From Cryobacterium gelidum (lineage in GTDB: Bacteria; Actinomycetota; Actinomycetes; Actinomycetales; Microbacteriaceae), in contig NZ_SOHL01000003.1 in assembly GCF_004403985.1 (NCBI RefSeq), positions 135,212 through 199,211 of the forward strand: a stretch of 64,000 nt of DNA, given 5' to 3'. Positions 30,832-39,930 of the stretch are shown piece after piece. Position numbers and translations under genes: made by a program. Each line of letters begins with the position of its first letter. Within the stretch, counting starts at the first letter, position 1. The notes beneath the pieces are model-generated. The model saw only the letters and a program-made list of their open reading frames with translations. It did not search any database and had not been told where the DNA came from.

Positions 30832-32247
30832 ATGTCTGCCCAGCCGGATGCCTACACCGAGGCTCTGGACCGTGCACTGTTGCACGCCCAAGCCTGGCTT
30901 GCGTCGCTCCCTTCCCGCCCCGTCGGCCCCCGCGTCGACGCCGATACCCTGGCTGCGCTGTCGGAGGGCCCGCTCCCCGCGTCGCCGACCTCTCCGGCAG
31001 ACGTCATCGATGAACTGGCTTCCTTCGCGGAACCCGGCCTGATGGCGATGCCGTCCGGCCGATTCTTCGGCTGGGTCATCGGGGGAACCCTGCCTGCAGC
31101 GCTCGCCGCCGACTGGCTGGTGACCGCGTGGGACCAGAACGCCGGAATGCGGTTCGCCACTCCCGCGACCGCCGTCCTCGAGGAGACCGCTGGTGGCTGG
31201 CTGCTCGACCTGCTCGGGCTGCCGCTCGGAGCAGATGTCGGATTCACCACTGGCGCGACGATGGCCAATTTCGTCGGCCTCGCCGCCGGTCGGCAGTGGA
31301 TTCTGGAGCAGTCCGGATGGGACCTTGACCGCAACGGCCTGGCCGGTTCGCCACGGGTACGGGTTTTCGTGGGGGCTGAACGTCACGATGTCATCGATCT
31401 CACCCTGCGCTACCTGGGCCTCGGTGCACCCATCGTGGTCGACGTCGACGAGGAAGGCAGACTGCGCCCGGACGCTCTGGCCGAGCTGATGACCGCCGGG
31501 GACGGACCTGCCATCGTCTGCCTGCAGGCTGGCAACGTGCATTCCGGAGCTTCGGACCCCATGGGTGCGGCGATCGACGTGGCGCACCGGCATGGAGCCT
31601 GGGTTCATGTGGACGGGGCGTTCGGCCTCTGGGCGGCGGCCAGCCCGAGTTATCGCGCGCAGCTGGCCGGGGTGGAATCGGCCGATTCCTGGGCGACCGA
31701 CGCCCACAAGACGCTCAACGTTCCCTACGACTGCGGAGTGGCGATCGTGTCCCGGAAGGAGGTGGTGCGCAAGGTGTTCGGCGTGCACACGAGCTATCTG
31801 GTCGCGGCCGACGCTACCCCAGGCCACCCTGGCCCCGGTGACCCGTTCGACAAGGTGCCGGAGTTGTCCCGCCGGGCCCGCGGGGTTCCGGTCTGGGCTG
31901 CGCTGCGTTCCCTCGGCCGGGACGGCACAATTGCGCTGGTGGACGGTCTCGCGGCCAATGCGCGCGCGCTGGCCGACGGCCTGCTGGCGATGCCGGGCGT
32001 TGAAGTACTCAACCAGGTTGTGTTCACCCAGGTGTGCGTGAGTTTCGGCAGCGACGAGCGCACCCGGCTGGTGACGCAGCGACTCATCGCCGACGGCTCC
32101 GCGTGGATGTCAGGGTCGCGCTGGCACGGACGGGACATTCTGCGCATTTCAGTGAGCAACTGGTCGACGGATGCCGCCGACGTTGCTCTCTCCCTCGCCG
32201 CGGTAGCACGGGCCGGCGCGGCCGTGGAAGCAGACGCGGGTCGGTAG
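30832..32247 (+). CDS. PLP-dependent decarboxylase (group II type)
   Basis: A 471-residue fold-type I PLP enzyme of the aromatic/glutamate decarboxylase family. The PLP lysine is in SWATDAHKTLNVPYDCG, and VHVDGAFGLWAA provides the aspartate that pairs with the pyridine nitrogen. FTTGATMANFVGLAAGRQ is the cofactor-phosphate region. Relatives act on aromatic amino acids or glutamate, and some have lost decarboxylation; the substrate cannot be read here. ATG 30832 follows no strong ribosome site. The gene stands alone and converges on dprA. Confidence 0.85.
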   Translation: MSAQPDAYTEALDRALLHAQAWLASLPSRPVGPRVDADTLAALSEGPLPASPTSPADVIDELASFAEPGLMAMPSGRFFGWVIGGTLPAALAADWLVTAWDQNAGMRFATPATAVLEETAGGWLLDLLGLPLGADVGFTTGATMANFVGLAAGRQWILEQSGWDLDRNGLAGSPRVRVFVGAERHDVIDLTLRYLGLGAPIVVDVDEEGRLRPDALAELMTAGDGPAIVCLQAGNVHSGASDPMGAAIDVAHRHGAWVHVDGAFGLWAAASPSYRAQLAGVESADSWATDAHKTLNVPYDCGVAIVSRKEVVRKVFGVHTSYLVAADATPGHPGPGDPFDKVPELSRRARGVPVWAALRSLGRDGTIALVDGLAANARALADGLLAMPGVEVLNQVVFTQVCVSFGSDERTRLVTQRLIADGSAWMSGSRWHGRDILRISVSNWSTDAADVALSLAAVARAGAAVEADAGR

Positions 32248-32316
32248 TCACCCTCTAACCCGCATCGGACCGCCCACAGCCGCGACCCGACCACCACCGG
32301 AGCTCCAGCCTGCCTC

Positions 32317-33759
32317 CTAGAGCCGGCGCACCCAGCCGGCCTCTCGTTCCTGGGCTGCCCCGTCGAGATCGAGGCCGCCGAGGGCGCCGCGCACGGCCGC
32401 ACTCGACAGCCCTGCGCGCCGCGCCAGATCGGCTACCGTGCGCGGAGACCGACCGCTGAGCGCGTCGAACACGCGGACCTGGTCGCTCGTGCGCGGTATC
32501 GGGCCCGGGCCCTCGTCGGTGTCGGGAAAATCCAGTGGCCCCTGAATCATTCGTTCGCCGACGAGCTCGGCCATCTCGGTCGGGTTGGTCACGCAGATCG
32601 CGGCAAATTCCCGAATAAGACGATGGCAGCCGGCCGAGGTCGGGCTCGTGATCGGCCCCGGCACGGCGCCGAGTGGCCGACCCAGCGCCGAGGCGTGGCC
32701 GGCCGTGTTGAGCGAGCCCGACCGCCAGCCGGCTTCGAGCACGACCGTGGCCGCACTCGCCGCGGCGATCAACCTATTTCTTTGCAAAAAGCGCCATTTT
32801 GTCGGTGCTGCCCCGCAGGGCAGCTCCGATACCACTGCTCCGGAGGCCACGATGCGGGTCAGCAGGGAGTCGTGGCCACTCGGGTAGAACCGGTCGACTC
32901 CCCCGGCGAGGAAAGCCACGGTGATTCCCTTACTGGCCAGTGCGGCCCGGTGCGCCATCCCGTCGATGCCGTAGGCGGCACCAGAGACAACGGCGAAACC
33001 GCGGTCCACCAGCCCGGCCGAGGCCTCCATGGCAATGTGCTCACCGTACCCGGTGGCCGCCCGGGCCCCAACCAGCGCGATCGAGTTGGGCAGCGCGGCG
33101 AGGGCACCGGGCACGCCGCGCCACCACAACGCGAGCGGCGCATGCAGCTCGAGGTCGTTGAGCGAGGGCGGCCACAGGGCATCCGTGGCCAGCAGCAACC
33201 GAGCCTGCAAGCGGGCCGCTTGCTGCAGCGAGCGGATGACGTCGCCGGAGCTGAGCCGCGGCCGCCAGCGTTGCAGTCCCAGGTCGAGGGCCTGTTCCAG
33301 TTCGGCGCTGGTGTCGGCATCCGCTTCGGTGACATCGGGGCTGGGGCTAGCAGCAAAGACCACATCGGGCCCGGCCTGCTCATCGCCTGCGAGCACGTCG
33401 CGCACGAGCGCGCCGAGCCGCACCGGACTCCACGATTCGAGAATGGCGGTCAGCGCGACGCTTGCACCGAGGCTCGCCACGAGCAACCCGGCCGTCCCGT
33501 CGCCGGGTTCGGTGATGCCCGACCAGGCGGCGCGGGCGAACACCTCGCTGGGCGCGGCCCTGTCGTCAACGGGCGTATCGTCAACGGCGCCGTCGTCGTC
33601 GGCCGCTGTATCGGTTACGGCGCTCCGGGGCCGGTCGAACGCTGCTATCTCGTCGGAATCGGGGCCACCGTCTGCGGGTGATTGGCCGGTGCGCGGCACA
33701 CCGCGCACGCCGGCGGCGAGCGCTCTGACCCGGGACTCGTCGAGACCGAACAGCATCAT
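32317..33759 (-). CDS. dprA: DNA-processing protein DprA
   Basis: DprA binds incoming single-stranded DNA and loads RecA during transformation; in non-competent actinobacteria its role is open. The 480-residue protein has a Rossmann core (SIALVGARAATGYGEHIA, VVSGAAYGIDGMAH, FLAGGVDRFYP, KWRFLQRNRLIAA, VVLEAGWRSGS) and a C-terminal winged helix (about 415-475). The N-terminal third contains an Asp-rich, low-complexity insert. The start ATG at 33759 overlaps the comM stop (ATGATG). A longer frame upstream reads comM out of frame. Confidence 0.92.
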   Translation of the reverse strand: MMLFGLDESRVRALAAGVRGVPRTGQSPADGGPDSDEIAAFDRPRSAVTDTAADDDGAVDDTPVDDRAAPSEVFARAAWSGITEPGDGTAGLLVASLGASVALTAILESWSPVRLGALVRDVLAGDEQAGPDVVFAASPSPDVTEADADTSAELEQALDLGLQRWRPRLSSGDVIRSLQQAARLQARLLLATDALWPPSLNDLELHAPLALWWRGVPGALAALPNSIALVGARAATGYGEHIAMEASAGLVDRGFAVVSGAAYGIDGMAHRAALASKGITVAFLAGGVDRFYPSGHDSLLTRIVASGAVVSELPCGAAPTKWRFLQRNRLIAAASAATVVLEAGWRSGSLNTAGHASALGRPLGAVPGPITSPTSAGCHRLIREFAAICVTNPTEMAELVGERMIQGPLDFPDTDEGPGPIPRTSDQVRVFDALSGRSPRTVADLARRAGLSSAAVRGALGGLDLDGAAQEREAGWVRRL

Positions 33760-35291
33760 GATGTCATTCCTTTGCGTAGAAAGAGCGCCTGGCCGACCTC
33801 GTCGGGGCCGGGGATGGAGAGGCCGTCGTAGTCGGCGAGGGTCCAGGCGATGCGCAGCACCCGGTCGTAGCCGCGCATGGTGATTCCGCCGCGTTCCAGG
33901 GCTCGATCGAGGCCTGCGGTGGTGCGGGGGGCCAGCCGCACCGCCGCACCGCGTAGCCACGGGCCCGGAACCTGGGAGTTCAGGGTCCAGGGTGTGCTGC
34001 CGAGCCGCTCGGCCGCCGCGGCTCGGGCGGCGACCACCAGCTGCCGGGCACGGTGGCTCGTGACCCGCTGCGTGCCGGCGGCGAGGCGCAGCTGGGCGGT
34101 GGTGATGCGCTTGACGTTGAGCTGAATGTCGATGCGGTCCAGAAGCGGACCGGAGATGCGGGCGAGGTAGCGGCGGCGCGCGTTCGGCGGGCAGGTGCAG
34201 CTGAGGTCGCCCGCCCCATACTGCCCGCAGGGGCACGGGTTGGCCGCCATGACCAGTTGGAACCGGGCGGGAAAATGCGCGACGGCATTGGCTCGGTGAA
34301 TGCTGATCCAGCCGGATTCAAGCGGCTGGCGCAGGGCGTCGAGCACCGGGGATGCGAATTCGGGGGCCTCGTCAAGGAACAGAACGCCGTGCGAGGCTTG
34401 CGACGCGGCCCCCGGGCGAATCTGACCGTTGCCCCCACCGACCATGGCGGCAGCGGTCGCGGTGTGGTGTGGCGCCTCCCACGGTGGCCGGGTGATCAGG
34501 GTGCCGCCCAGTCCGAGGCCGCTGAGTGAGCGCAGTGAGCTCACCTCGAGAGAGCTGGCCGGGTCGAGGTCGGGCAGCAGGCCGGGCAGGCGCGCGGCGA
34601 GCATCGTCTTGCCCGCCCCGGGTGGGCCCAGGAGAAACACGTGGTGCCCACCGGCTGCGGCGATCTGCAGGGCCAGAATGGCATCGTCATTGCCGATCAC
34701 ATCGGCCAGGTCGGGTTCGGCGGCCGGGCTGCCCGACAGGGCTGTGGCCAGAATCGGCTCGACCGGTATCGGCGCAAGCGCGGCACCGTGCCAGATCGCC
34801 GCATCCCGCAGCGACGCCACGCCGATCACCCGTATGTCGGGCACGAGTCGGGCCTCGGCCTCATTGCCGATCGGCACCATCACCGTCGTGTGCCCGAGAC
34901 GGGCGGCGGTCATCACCCCCGGAAGGATGCCCGGAATCGGCCGGAGCCGGCCGTCCAGGGCGAGTTCACCGAAGTGCACGACCTGTTCTACCGACCCGGG
35001 TGCCACGGTGCTGTCGGCGGCGAGGCAGGCCAGCGCGATCGCGAGGTCGAAGCCGGCGCCGTGTTTGGGCAACGCGGCCGGCGACAGGTTGATGGTGAGG
35101 CGGTGAACGGTGAGCGGGCATCCACTGTTGGCGGCCGCGGCCCGCACCCGCTGGGTTGCCTGCGCGAGGGCCGCGTCGGGCAGTCCGATCAAGATCATGC
35201 CGGGCAGTTGCGCCGAGATGTCGGCCTCGACCTCGACGAGCGCGCCGGTCAGGCCGAGCATGGCCACGGCGTGCGTGCGGGCGATGCCCAT
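33756..35291 (-). CDS. ComM/YifB-type AAA+ Mg-chelatase-family ATPase
   Basis: A 511-residue protein with an N-terminal Lon-like domain (MGIARTHAVAMLGL, VEVEADISAQLPGMILIGLPD), a ChlI AAA+ core (FLLGPPGAGKTMLAARLPG Walker A; GVLFLDEAPEF Walker B), a zinc-type patch (NPCPCGQYG...CTCPP) and a C-terminal domain. ComM is a helicase for branch migration in natural transformation in gammaproteobacteria. The start overlaps the yraN stop and its stop overlaps dprA, so yraN-comM-dprA is one coupled operon. Confidence 0.93.
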   Translation of the reverse strand: MGIARTHAVAMLGLTGALVEVEADISAQLPGMILIGLPDAALAQATQRVRAAAANSGCPLTVHRLTINLSPAALPKHGAGFDLAIALACLAADSTVAPGSVEQVVHFGELALDGRLRPIPGILPGVMTAARLGHTTVMVPIGNEAEARLVPDIRVIGVASLRDAAIWHGAALAPIPVEPILATALSGSPAAEPDLADVIGNDDAILALQIAAAGGHHVFLLGPPGAGKTMLAARLPGLLPDLDPASSLEVSSLRSLSGLGLGGTLITRPPWEAPHHTATAAAMVGGGNGQIRPGAASQASHGVLFLDEAPEFASPVLDALRQPLESGWISIHRANAVAHFPARFQLVMAANPCPCGQYGAGDLSCTCPPNARRRYLARISGPLLDRIDIQLNVKRITTAQLRLAAGTQRVTSHRARQLVVAARAAAAERLGSTPWTLNSQVPGPWLRGAAVRLAPRTTAGLDRALERGGITMRGYDRVLRIAWTLADYDGLSIPGPDEVGQALFLRKGMTS

Positions 35292-35647
35292 CAGAACACG
35301 CCGCGGAGGTGTTCGATGACCGGTTCGCGGCCGGTCGGGGCAATCACCGCGATGACGTCGAGCCGGATCTGGCGCGGCCACCGCTCCGCCTGCACGCACC
35401 AGGCCGCGGCGAGGCGGCGCATCCGGGCAAGCTTCGTCACGGTGATGGCCTCAAACGGATGCCCGAAACTCAGGCTGCTGCGCGTCTTCACCTCGACGAA
35501 GACGACCGCGACGCCGCGCTGTACGACGAGGTCGATCTCCCCCTCGGCGCACCGCCAGTTGCGGGTCAGGATCGTGTATCCGGCGCCCTGAAGAAAGCGC
35601 GCCGCTTGCTCTTCGCCGAGTTTGCCGAGTTCATCTTTACGCGCCAC
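35291..35647 (-). CDS. YraN/UPF0102 family nuclease-fold protein
   Basis: A 118-residue protein with the UPF0102 pattern GKLGEEQAARFLQGAGY, NWRCAEGEIDLV and VFVEVKTR, the restriction-endonuclease-like active-site arrangement. Its role is unproved; the link with comM-dprA suggests DNA handling. GTG 35647 follows CGGAGG; a longer reading to 35704 is unlikely. Its stop overlaps the comM start as ATGA. Confidence 0.88.
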   Translation of the reverse strand: MARKDELGKLGEEQAARFLQGAGYTILTRNWRCAEGEIDLVVQRGVAVVFVEVKTRSSLSFGHPFEAITVTKLARMRRLAAAWCVQAERWPRQIRLDVIAVIAPTGREPVIEHLRGVF

Positions 35648-35737
35648 GAGTGCCTCCGACCACCAGCTTGACCGTTCCGGTGACCGGTGGCCGGGGTACG
35701 GCACCCTTGGTGCATAGTGCCGCAGCGCGGTGATTGT

Positions 35738-35760
35738 GGAGGAGGAGGAGGAGGAGGAGA
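35738..35760. repeat. GGA microsatellite upstream of yraN
   Basis: Seven GGA triplets and a partial copy lie in the gap between the alcohol dehydrogenase stop (35771) and yraN, with another short GGAGGA just after. No gene is seen in 35648-35770. Confidence 0.85.
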
Positions 35761-35770
35761 GCGGAGGAGA

Positions 35771-36910
35771 CTACGAAGCGTGCATTACGAACAGTCGGCG
35801 CACGACCTCGCCCGCGACGAGCGCGTCGAGGCTCTCGTTGAGGTCGGTGAGCGGCCGGGTGTCGGTGTGCAGCAGCTCGACCGGCAACCGGCCATCGCGC
35901 CACAGCTGCAGGTAGCGGGGAATGTCACGGCTCGGCACGGAGTCGCCCATGTACGAGCCAAGCAGCCGCCGGCCGAGTCCGGCGAACTGCAGCGCCGGAG
36001 TGGTGATGGTCTGTTCGGGGTGCGGAAGACCGACCGAGACGAGGGCGCCGCCTCGGGTGAGCAGCGCGAGGCTTGCCTCCATCACGCGGGCGCTGCCGAC
36101 GGCCTCGATGGCGAGGTCGACGCCGTCGCCCGCGTGCAGCCGTACGAGCTCGGCCGCCTGGTCGGGTGATCCGGCGTGGTGGGCGCCGCAGCGCAGGGCC
36201 AGCGCCTGCTTCTCCGGCAGCGGATCGATCGCCATGACCGTCGTTCCGGCGACCTGGGCGGCGGCCATGACAGCCATCAAGCCGACCGCGCCGAGTCCGA
36301 ACACGATCACCGACTGACCGGGCGCGAGGGCGCCGGTGTTGAGCACGGCGCCGATGCCCGTGAGGGCCGCGCAGCCGAACATGGCGGCGATGTCGAAGGG
36401 AACATCCTGGTCGATCGCGACGACCGATTCCCGGGCGACGACCGCGTACTGCGAGAACGCCGAGACACCCAGATGGTGGTTGATACGCTCCCCCGAAGCG
36501 CTCGCCAACACGGCCGGGCCGTGCAGCAGGTCTCCGGTTCCATTAGCCTCGGCGCCACGGTGGCAGAGTGCCGGGCGCCCAGCCAAGCAGGCACGGCAGC
36601 CGCCGCAACTCGGCACGAAGACCAGCACGACGCGGTCGCCCACCGCCAGATCGTCGACGCCGTCGCCGAGCGCCGTCACGGTGCCGGCGGCCTCGTGGCC
36701 GAGCGCCATCGGCAGGGGCCGAATGCGCGAGCCATCAATGACCGAGAGGTCGGAATGGCACAGACTCGCGCGTTCGATGCGCACGAGTACCTCGCCGGTT
36801 CGGGGCGCGGGCACCGGAATCTGCTCGAGCGAGAGCGGGCGGCTGTCGGCGTAGGGGCGCGTGGAGCCGGCTTGGCGAAGAATCGTACTGAGCATCGTTG
36901 CTGGAGTCAT
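35771..36910 (-). CDS. zinc-dependent alcohol dehydrogenase
   Basis: A 379-residue MDR enzyme. The catalytic zinc ligands are in RASLCHSDLS and GHEAAGTV, the structural zinc cysteines in CGGCRACLAGRPALC, and the NAD-binding motif in VFGLGAVGLMAV. The pattern follows the class III/FrmA-like branch. The alcohol substrate is unknown. It starts 39 bp from the divergent nitroreductase gene. Confidence 0.88.
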   Translation of the reverse strand: MTPATMLSTILRQAGSTRPYADSRPLSLEQIPVPAPRTGEVLVRIERASLCHSDLSVIDGSRIRPLPMALGHEAAGTVTALGDGVDDLAVGDRVVLVFVPSCGGCRACLAGRPALCHRGAEANGTGDLLHGPAVLASASGERINHHLGVSAFSQYAVVARESVVAIDQDVPFDIAAMFGCAALTGIGAVLNTGALAPGQSVIVFGLGAVGLMAVMAAAQVAGTTVMAIDPLPEKQALALRCGAHHAGSPDQAAELVRLHAGDGVDLAIEAVGSARVMEASLALLTRGGALVSVGLPHPEQTITTPALQFAGLGRRLLGSYMGDSVPSRDIPRYLQLWRDGRLPVELLHTDTRPLTDLNESLDALVAGEVVRRLFVMHAS

Positions 36911-36937
36911 TCTTCCAACCTAACGCCCTCTGAGGCG

Positions 36938-36943
36938 TACGCT
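36938..36943 (+). promoter_or_regulatory. -10 element of a likely leaderless promoter
   Basis: TACGCT is followed by 6 bases and then the ATG at 36950; there is no ribosome site. A transcript from it would begin at the start codon of the nitroreductase-family gene. Confidence 0.4.
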
Positions 36944-36949
36944 AAGCGT

Positions 36950-37405
36950 ATGAAAATGCGCGACCGGGTGACCGACATTGGCATGCGAACGATGAACGGC
37001 GTGCACCGGATGGTGCTGGGCCTGTCGGGCGGACGCCTCGGCTGGACCATCCGCACCATGCAGACGGTCGAACTGCACACGACCGGTCGAAGTAGCGGAA
37101 AGCGTCGGTCGACGATGCTGACGGCACCCGTGCACGAGGACGGCCGGTACGTGCTCGTAGCCTCTAAAGGCGGCGACGACCGGCATCCGTTCTGGTATCT
37201 CAACCTGGTGGCGCAGCCCGACGTGGAGCTGACCATTCGCGGGGTGACGCGACCGTTTCGGGCTCGCGCCGCTTCATCCGTTGAGAAGGCTGCGCTGTGG
37301 CCGCGCATCGTCGCCGCCTACCCGGGATACGGCACTTACCAGGGCAAGACCGAGCGTAAGATTCCGGTGGTTATCTGCGAGCCGCGTTTGACGAACGACC
37401 GTTAG
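36950..37405 (+). CDS. deazaflavin-dependent oxidoreductase (Ddn/nitroreductase family)
   Basis: A 151-residue split-beta-barrel protein. VELHTTGRSSGKRRSTMLT and the later HPFWYLNLVAQPDVELTIRG are typical of the F420-binding Ddn family, so the cofactor is expected to be F420. The substrate is unknown. Its TAG stop overlaps the convergent GAPDH stop TAA in the shared bases TTAG at 37402-37405. Confidence 0.85.
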   Translation: MKMRDRVTDIGMRTMNGVHRMVLGLSGGRLGWTIRTMQTVELHTTGRSSGKRRSTMLTAPVHEDGRYVLVASKGGDDRHPFWYLNLVAQPDVELTIRGVTRPFRARAASSVEKAALWPRIVAAYPGYGTYQGKTERKIPVVICEPRLTNDR

Positions 37406-38874
37406 GCAACCGGCTCGAGCGTTTCGGCGAGAATGGTCGGGAAGAGCGGCGCGTGCACCCCTGACATCTCTTCGAGCACCCGAATGACCTGGCAGCTGTA
37501 ACCGTATTCGTTGTCATACCAGACGTAGAGCACGGCCTTCTGGTCGGTGACGATGGTGGCGAGACCGTCGACGATGCCGGCACGACGCGAGCCGAGGAAG
37601 TCACTGGAGACCACCTCGGGCGAGTCGATGAAGTCAATCTGGCGGTGCAGGGAGGAGTGCAGCGACATGGTGCGGAGGTAGGTGTTGAGCTCATCCTTGT
37701 CGGTCGTGCTGGCGAGGTTGAGGTTGAGGATGGCCATCGACACGTCGGGGGTGGGAACGCGGATCGCGTTGCCGGTGAGCTTGCCAGCCAGCTCGGGCAG
37801 GGCCTTGGCGACGGCCTTGGCCGCGCCGGTCTCGGTGATGACCATGTTGAGCGCAGCCGAGCGGCCTCGGCGATCGCCAGAGTGAAAGTTATCGATGAGG
37901 TTCTGGTCGTTGGTGAACGAGTGCACCGTCTCGACGTGGCCGTCGATGATGCCGTAGCGGTCATTGATGGCCTTGAGCACCGGCGTGATCGCGTTCGTGG
38001 TGCACGACGCCGCGGTGATGATGCGGTCACTCGCGAGAATATCGGCGTGGTTGATGCCGTGCACGATGTTCTTGAGCGCGCCCTTACCCGGCGCGGTCAG
38101 GAGCACCCGGGCAACGCCGGGGCACGTCAGGTGTTGGGACAGCCCCTCTTCGTCGCGCCACTTGCCGGTGTTATCGACGACGATGGCGTCGTGGATGCCG
38201 TACTGCGTGTAGTCGACGCTGGCCGGGTCACCGGAGTAGATCACCTGAATGAGCGTGCCGTTGGCGAGGATGGTGTTGTTCTCCTCGTCGATGGTGATCG
38301 TGCCGTCGAACGGGCCGTGCACCGAGTCGCGGCGCAGCAGGCTGGCACGCTTGACCAGGTCGTTGGCAGAACCGCGACGCACGACTATTGCGCGCAGGCG
38401 CAGACCCTGGCCGCCGCCAGCGTGTTCAATCAGGATGCGCGCGAGCAGCCGGCCGATGCGGCCGAAACCATAGAGCACAACGTCCGTGCTGGTGCGCTCT
38501 TCCCGACCGTGCTGGCCGACGACATCGGCCAGTTCGGCGCGCAGGTAGCCCTCGAGGGTGACGCGGTCGTTCTGCTCGCGAAACCCGAGGGCCAGGCGGG
38601 CGAGGTCGATCGAAGCGGCACCGAGGTTGAGTCGGTCAAGGGCCTGCAGAATCGGAAGGGTCTCGTCGAGCGGTAGCTCGACATCCGCTATGTGTCGGGC
38701 GAAACGGTGTGCCTTGACCAGGCCGACGACCGACTTGTTGACCAGTCCGCGCCCGTAGACACTCGTCACAACCGTGTTCTCCCGGTACAGGCGCCCGATC
38801 AGGGGAATCATCGCCTCGGCGAGAGCCTCGCGCTTGCTCCACGTTGCACGGGCACGATCAGCGTCCTGGATCAC
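37402..38874 (-). CDS. glyceraldehyde-3-phosphate dehydrogenase, long form
   Basis: A 490-residue GAPDH. About 125 residues precede the Rossmann start VVLYGFGRIGRLLAR, and the active-site cysteine is in TAASCTTNAITP. This long form is known in actinobacteria (GapB-like of Corynebacterium), where it can serve gluconeogenesis; that role is inferred. The N-terminal extension (LPILQALDRLNLGAASIDLARL) looks helical. GTG 38874 follows AGGAAGG. It comes 75 bp after DUF2469 on the same strand and does not belong to the usual rnhB neighbourhood. Confidence 0.88.
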   Translation of the reverse strand: MIQDADRARATWSKREALAEAMIPLIGRLYRENTVVTSVYGRGLVNKSVVGLVKAHRFARHIADVELPLDETLPILQALDRLNLGAASIDLARLALGFREQNDRVTLEGYLRAELADVVGQHGREERTSTDVVLYGFGRIGRLLARILIEHAGGGQGLRLRAIVVRRGSANDLVKRASLLRRDSVHGPFDGTITIDEENNTILANGTLIQVIYSGDPASVDYTQYGIHDAIVVDNTGKWRDEEGLSQHLTCPGVARVLLTAPGKGALKNIVHGINHADILASDRIITAASCTTNAITPVLKAINDRYGIIDGHVETVHSFTNDQNLIDNFHSGDRRGRSAALNMVITETGAAKAVAKALPELAGKLTGNAIRVPTPDVSMAILNLNLASTTDKDELNTYLRTMSLHSSLHRQIDFIDSPEVVSSDFLGSRRAGIVDGLATIVTDQKAVLYVWYDNEYGYSCQVIRVLEEMSGVHAPLFPTILAETLEPVA

Positions 38875-38904
38875 AGGGTTGCCTTCCTAAACCTTCATTA
38901 GTCA

Positions 38905-38916
38905 GTGTGGCCACAC
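38905..38916. promoter_or_regulatory. 12-bp perfect palindrome before GAPDH
   Basis: GTGTGGCCACAC lies 31-42 bases upstream of the GAPDH start, between the DUF2469 stop and GAPDH. It could be an operator for a dimeric regulator. No regulator can be named. Confidence 0.35.
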
Positions 38917-38949
38917 AAGTCCGGCCACCCAGGGCCCCGGAGTCATTCC

Positions 38950-39273
38950 CTATTCGTCGAGCGCAAGTTCCTTGGGGAGTTCGAAGTCCTTGGAGGCGAG
39001 CTCTTCCACGTTGACGTCTTTGAAGGTCAGCACGCGCACCGATTTCACGAATCGGTCGGAGCGGTAGACGTCCCAGACCCAGACGTCCTTCATGGTCAAT
39101 TCGAAGTAGAAGTCGTGTTCCGTGTCCCGGCGCACCAGCTCGACCTCGTTCGCGAGGTAGAAGCGTCGTTCGGTTTCGACGACGTACTGGAACTGGCCAA
39201 CCACGTCTCGATATTCCCGGTACAGGGCCAACTCGACCTCACGGTCGTAGTCCTCGAATTCGTCTTCTTCCAT
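38950..39273 (-). CDS. DUF2469 family protein
   Basis: A 107-residue acidic protein (MEEDEFEDYDREVELALYRE) of a conserved actinobacterial family that regularly lies after rnhB. Function is unknown. The gap to rnhB is 12 bp, so they are cotranscribed. Confidence 0.88.
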   Translation of the reverse strand: MEEDEFEDYDREVELALYREYRDVVGQFQYVVETERRFYLANEVELVRRDTEHDFYFELTMKDVWVWDVYRSDRFVKSVRVLTFKDVNVEELASKDFELPKELALDE

Positions 39274-39285
39274 GGTGATCTCATC

Positions 39286-39930
39286 TTACGCTGAGATTTT
39301 GAGCCACGATTTGCGGTGTAGGGGGTTCGGTCCGAGCAGGTCGATGGCGCTCATGTGGGCGGCGCTGCCGTAGCCTTTGTTCGACGCCCAGCCGTAGCCG
39401 GGCGCTTCGCCGTGCGCGTCGATCATGAGGCGGTCGCGGTGTACCTTCGCGATGACGGATGCCGCCGCCACCGACCCGCAATCGCGGTCCGCTTTGATGC
39501 GGGTCACCACGTTCAAGGGGGTGGCCAGCGCCTTGTTGAGCCAGTCGTCGCTGCCGTCCAGCAGCACGATGCTGCCGGCGACATCAACGCCCTGCGTGTA
39601 CAGCTCGGCCAGTGCACGCTTGCCGGCAAGCCCGAGGCAGGCGATGATTCCAAGTTCATCGACCTCGGCGGCCGAGGCGAGGCCGACGGCCGAGTACGTC
39701 GCCCAGGCGGCGGCGAGGGGTGCGATCAGTTCCCGGCGCGGTTCGCTGAGCATCTTCGAGTCGCGCAGTCCCGCCGGTATGGGCAGAACGGAGCTGTTCA
39801 CCGCGGCGAAGCCCACGGCCACCGGCCCGGCGAGGGCACCGCGGCCCACCTCATCACAGCCGATCACAAAACTGGCGCCGGTACGGAGCAGATCGAACTC
39901 CACCTCGAGGGTGGGGTCGGACACCGCCAC
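39286..39930 (-). CDS. rnhB: ribonuclease HII
   Basis: RNase HII cleaves RNA in RNA-DNA hybrids and removes single ribonucleotides. The 214-residue protein has the acidic active site in GCDEVGRGALAGP, a later Asp in IKADRDCGSVAAASVIAKVHRD, and GYGWASNKGYG. GTG 39930 overlaps the lepB stop by one base (TAGTG). It sits in the lepB-rnhB-DUF2469 run. Confidence 0.95.
   Translation of the reverse strand: MAVSDPTLEVEFDLLRTGASFVIGCDEVGRGALAGPVAVGFAAVNSSVLPIPAGLRDSKMLSEPRRELIAPLAAAWATYSAVGLASAAEVDELGIIACLGLAGKRALAELYTQGVDVAGSIVLLDGSDDWLNKALATPLNVVTRIKADRDCGSVAAASVIAKVHRDRLMIDAHGEAPGYGWASNKGYGSAAHMSAIDLLGPNPLHRKSWLKISA

Noticed and set aside
33760-34236. Upstream extension of dprA
   Set aside because: It reads comM out of frame and is rich in Arg, Pro and His; ATG 33759 matches the coupled start.
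35738-35767. GGA run as a cluster of ribosome sites
   Set aside because: It is on the plus strand where no gene starts; it is better treated as a microsatellite.
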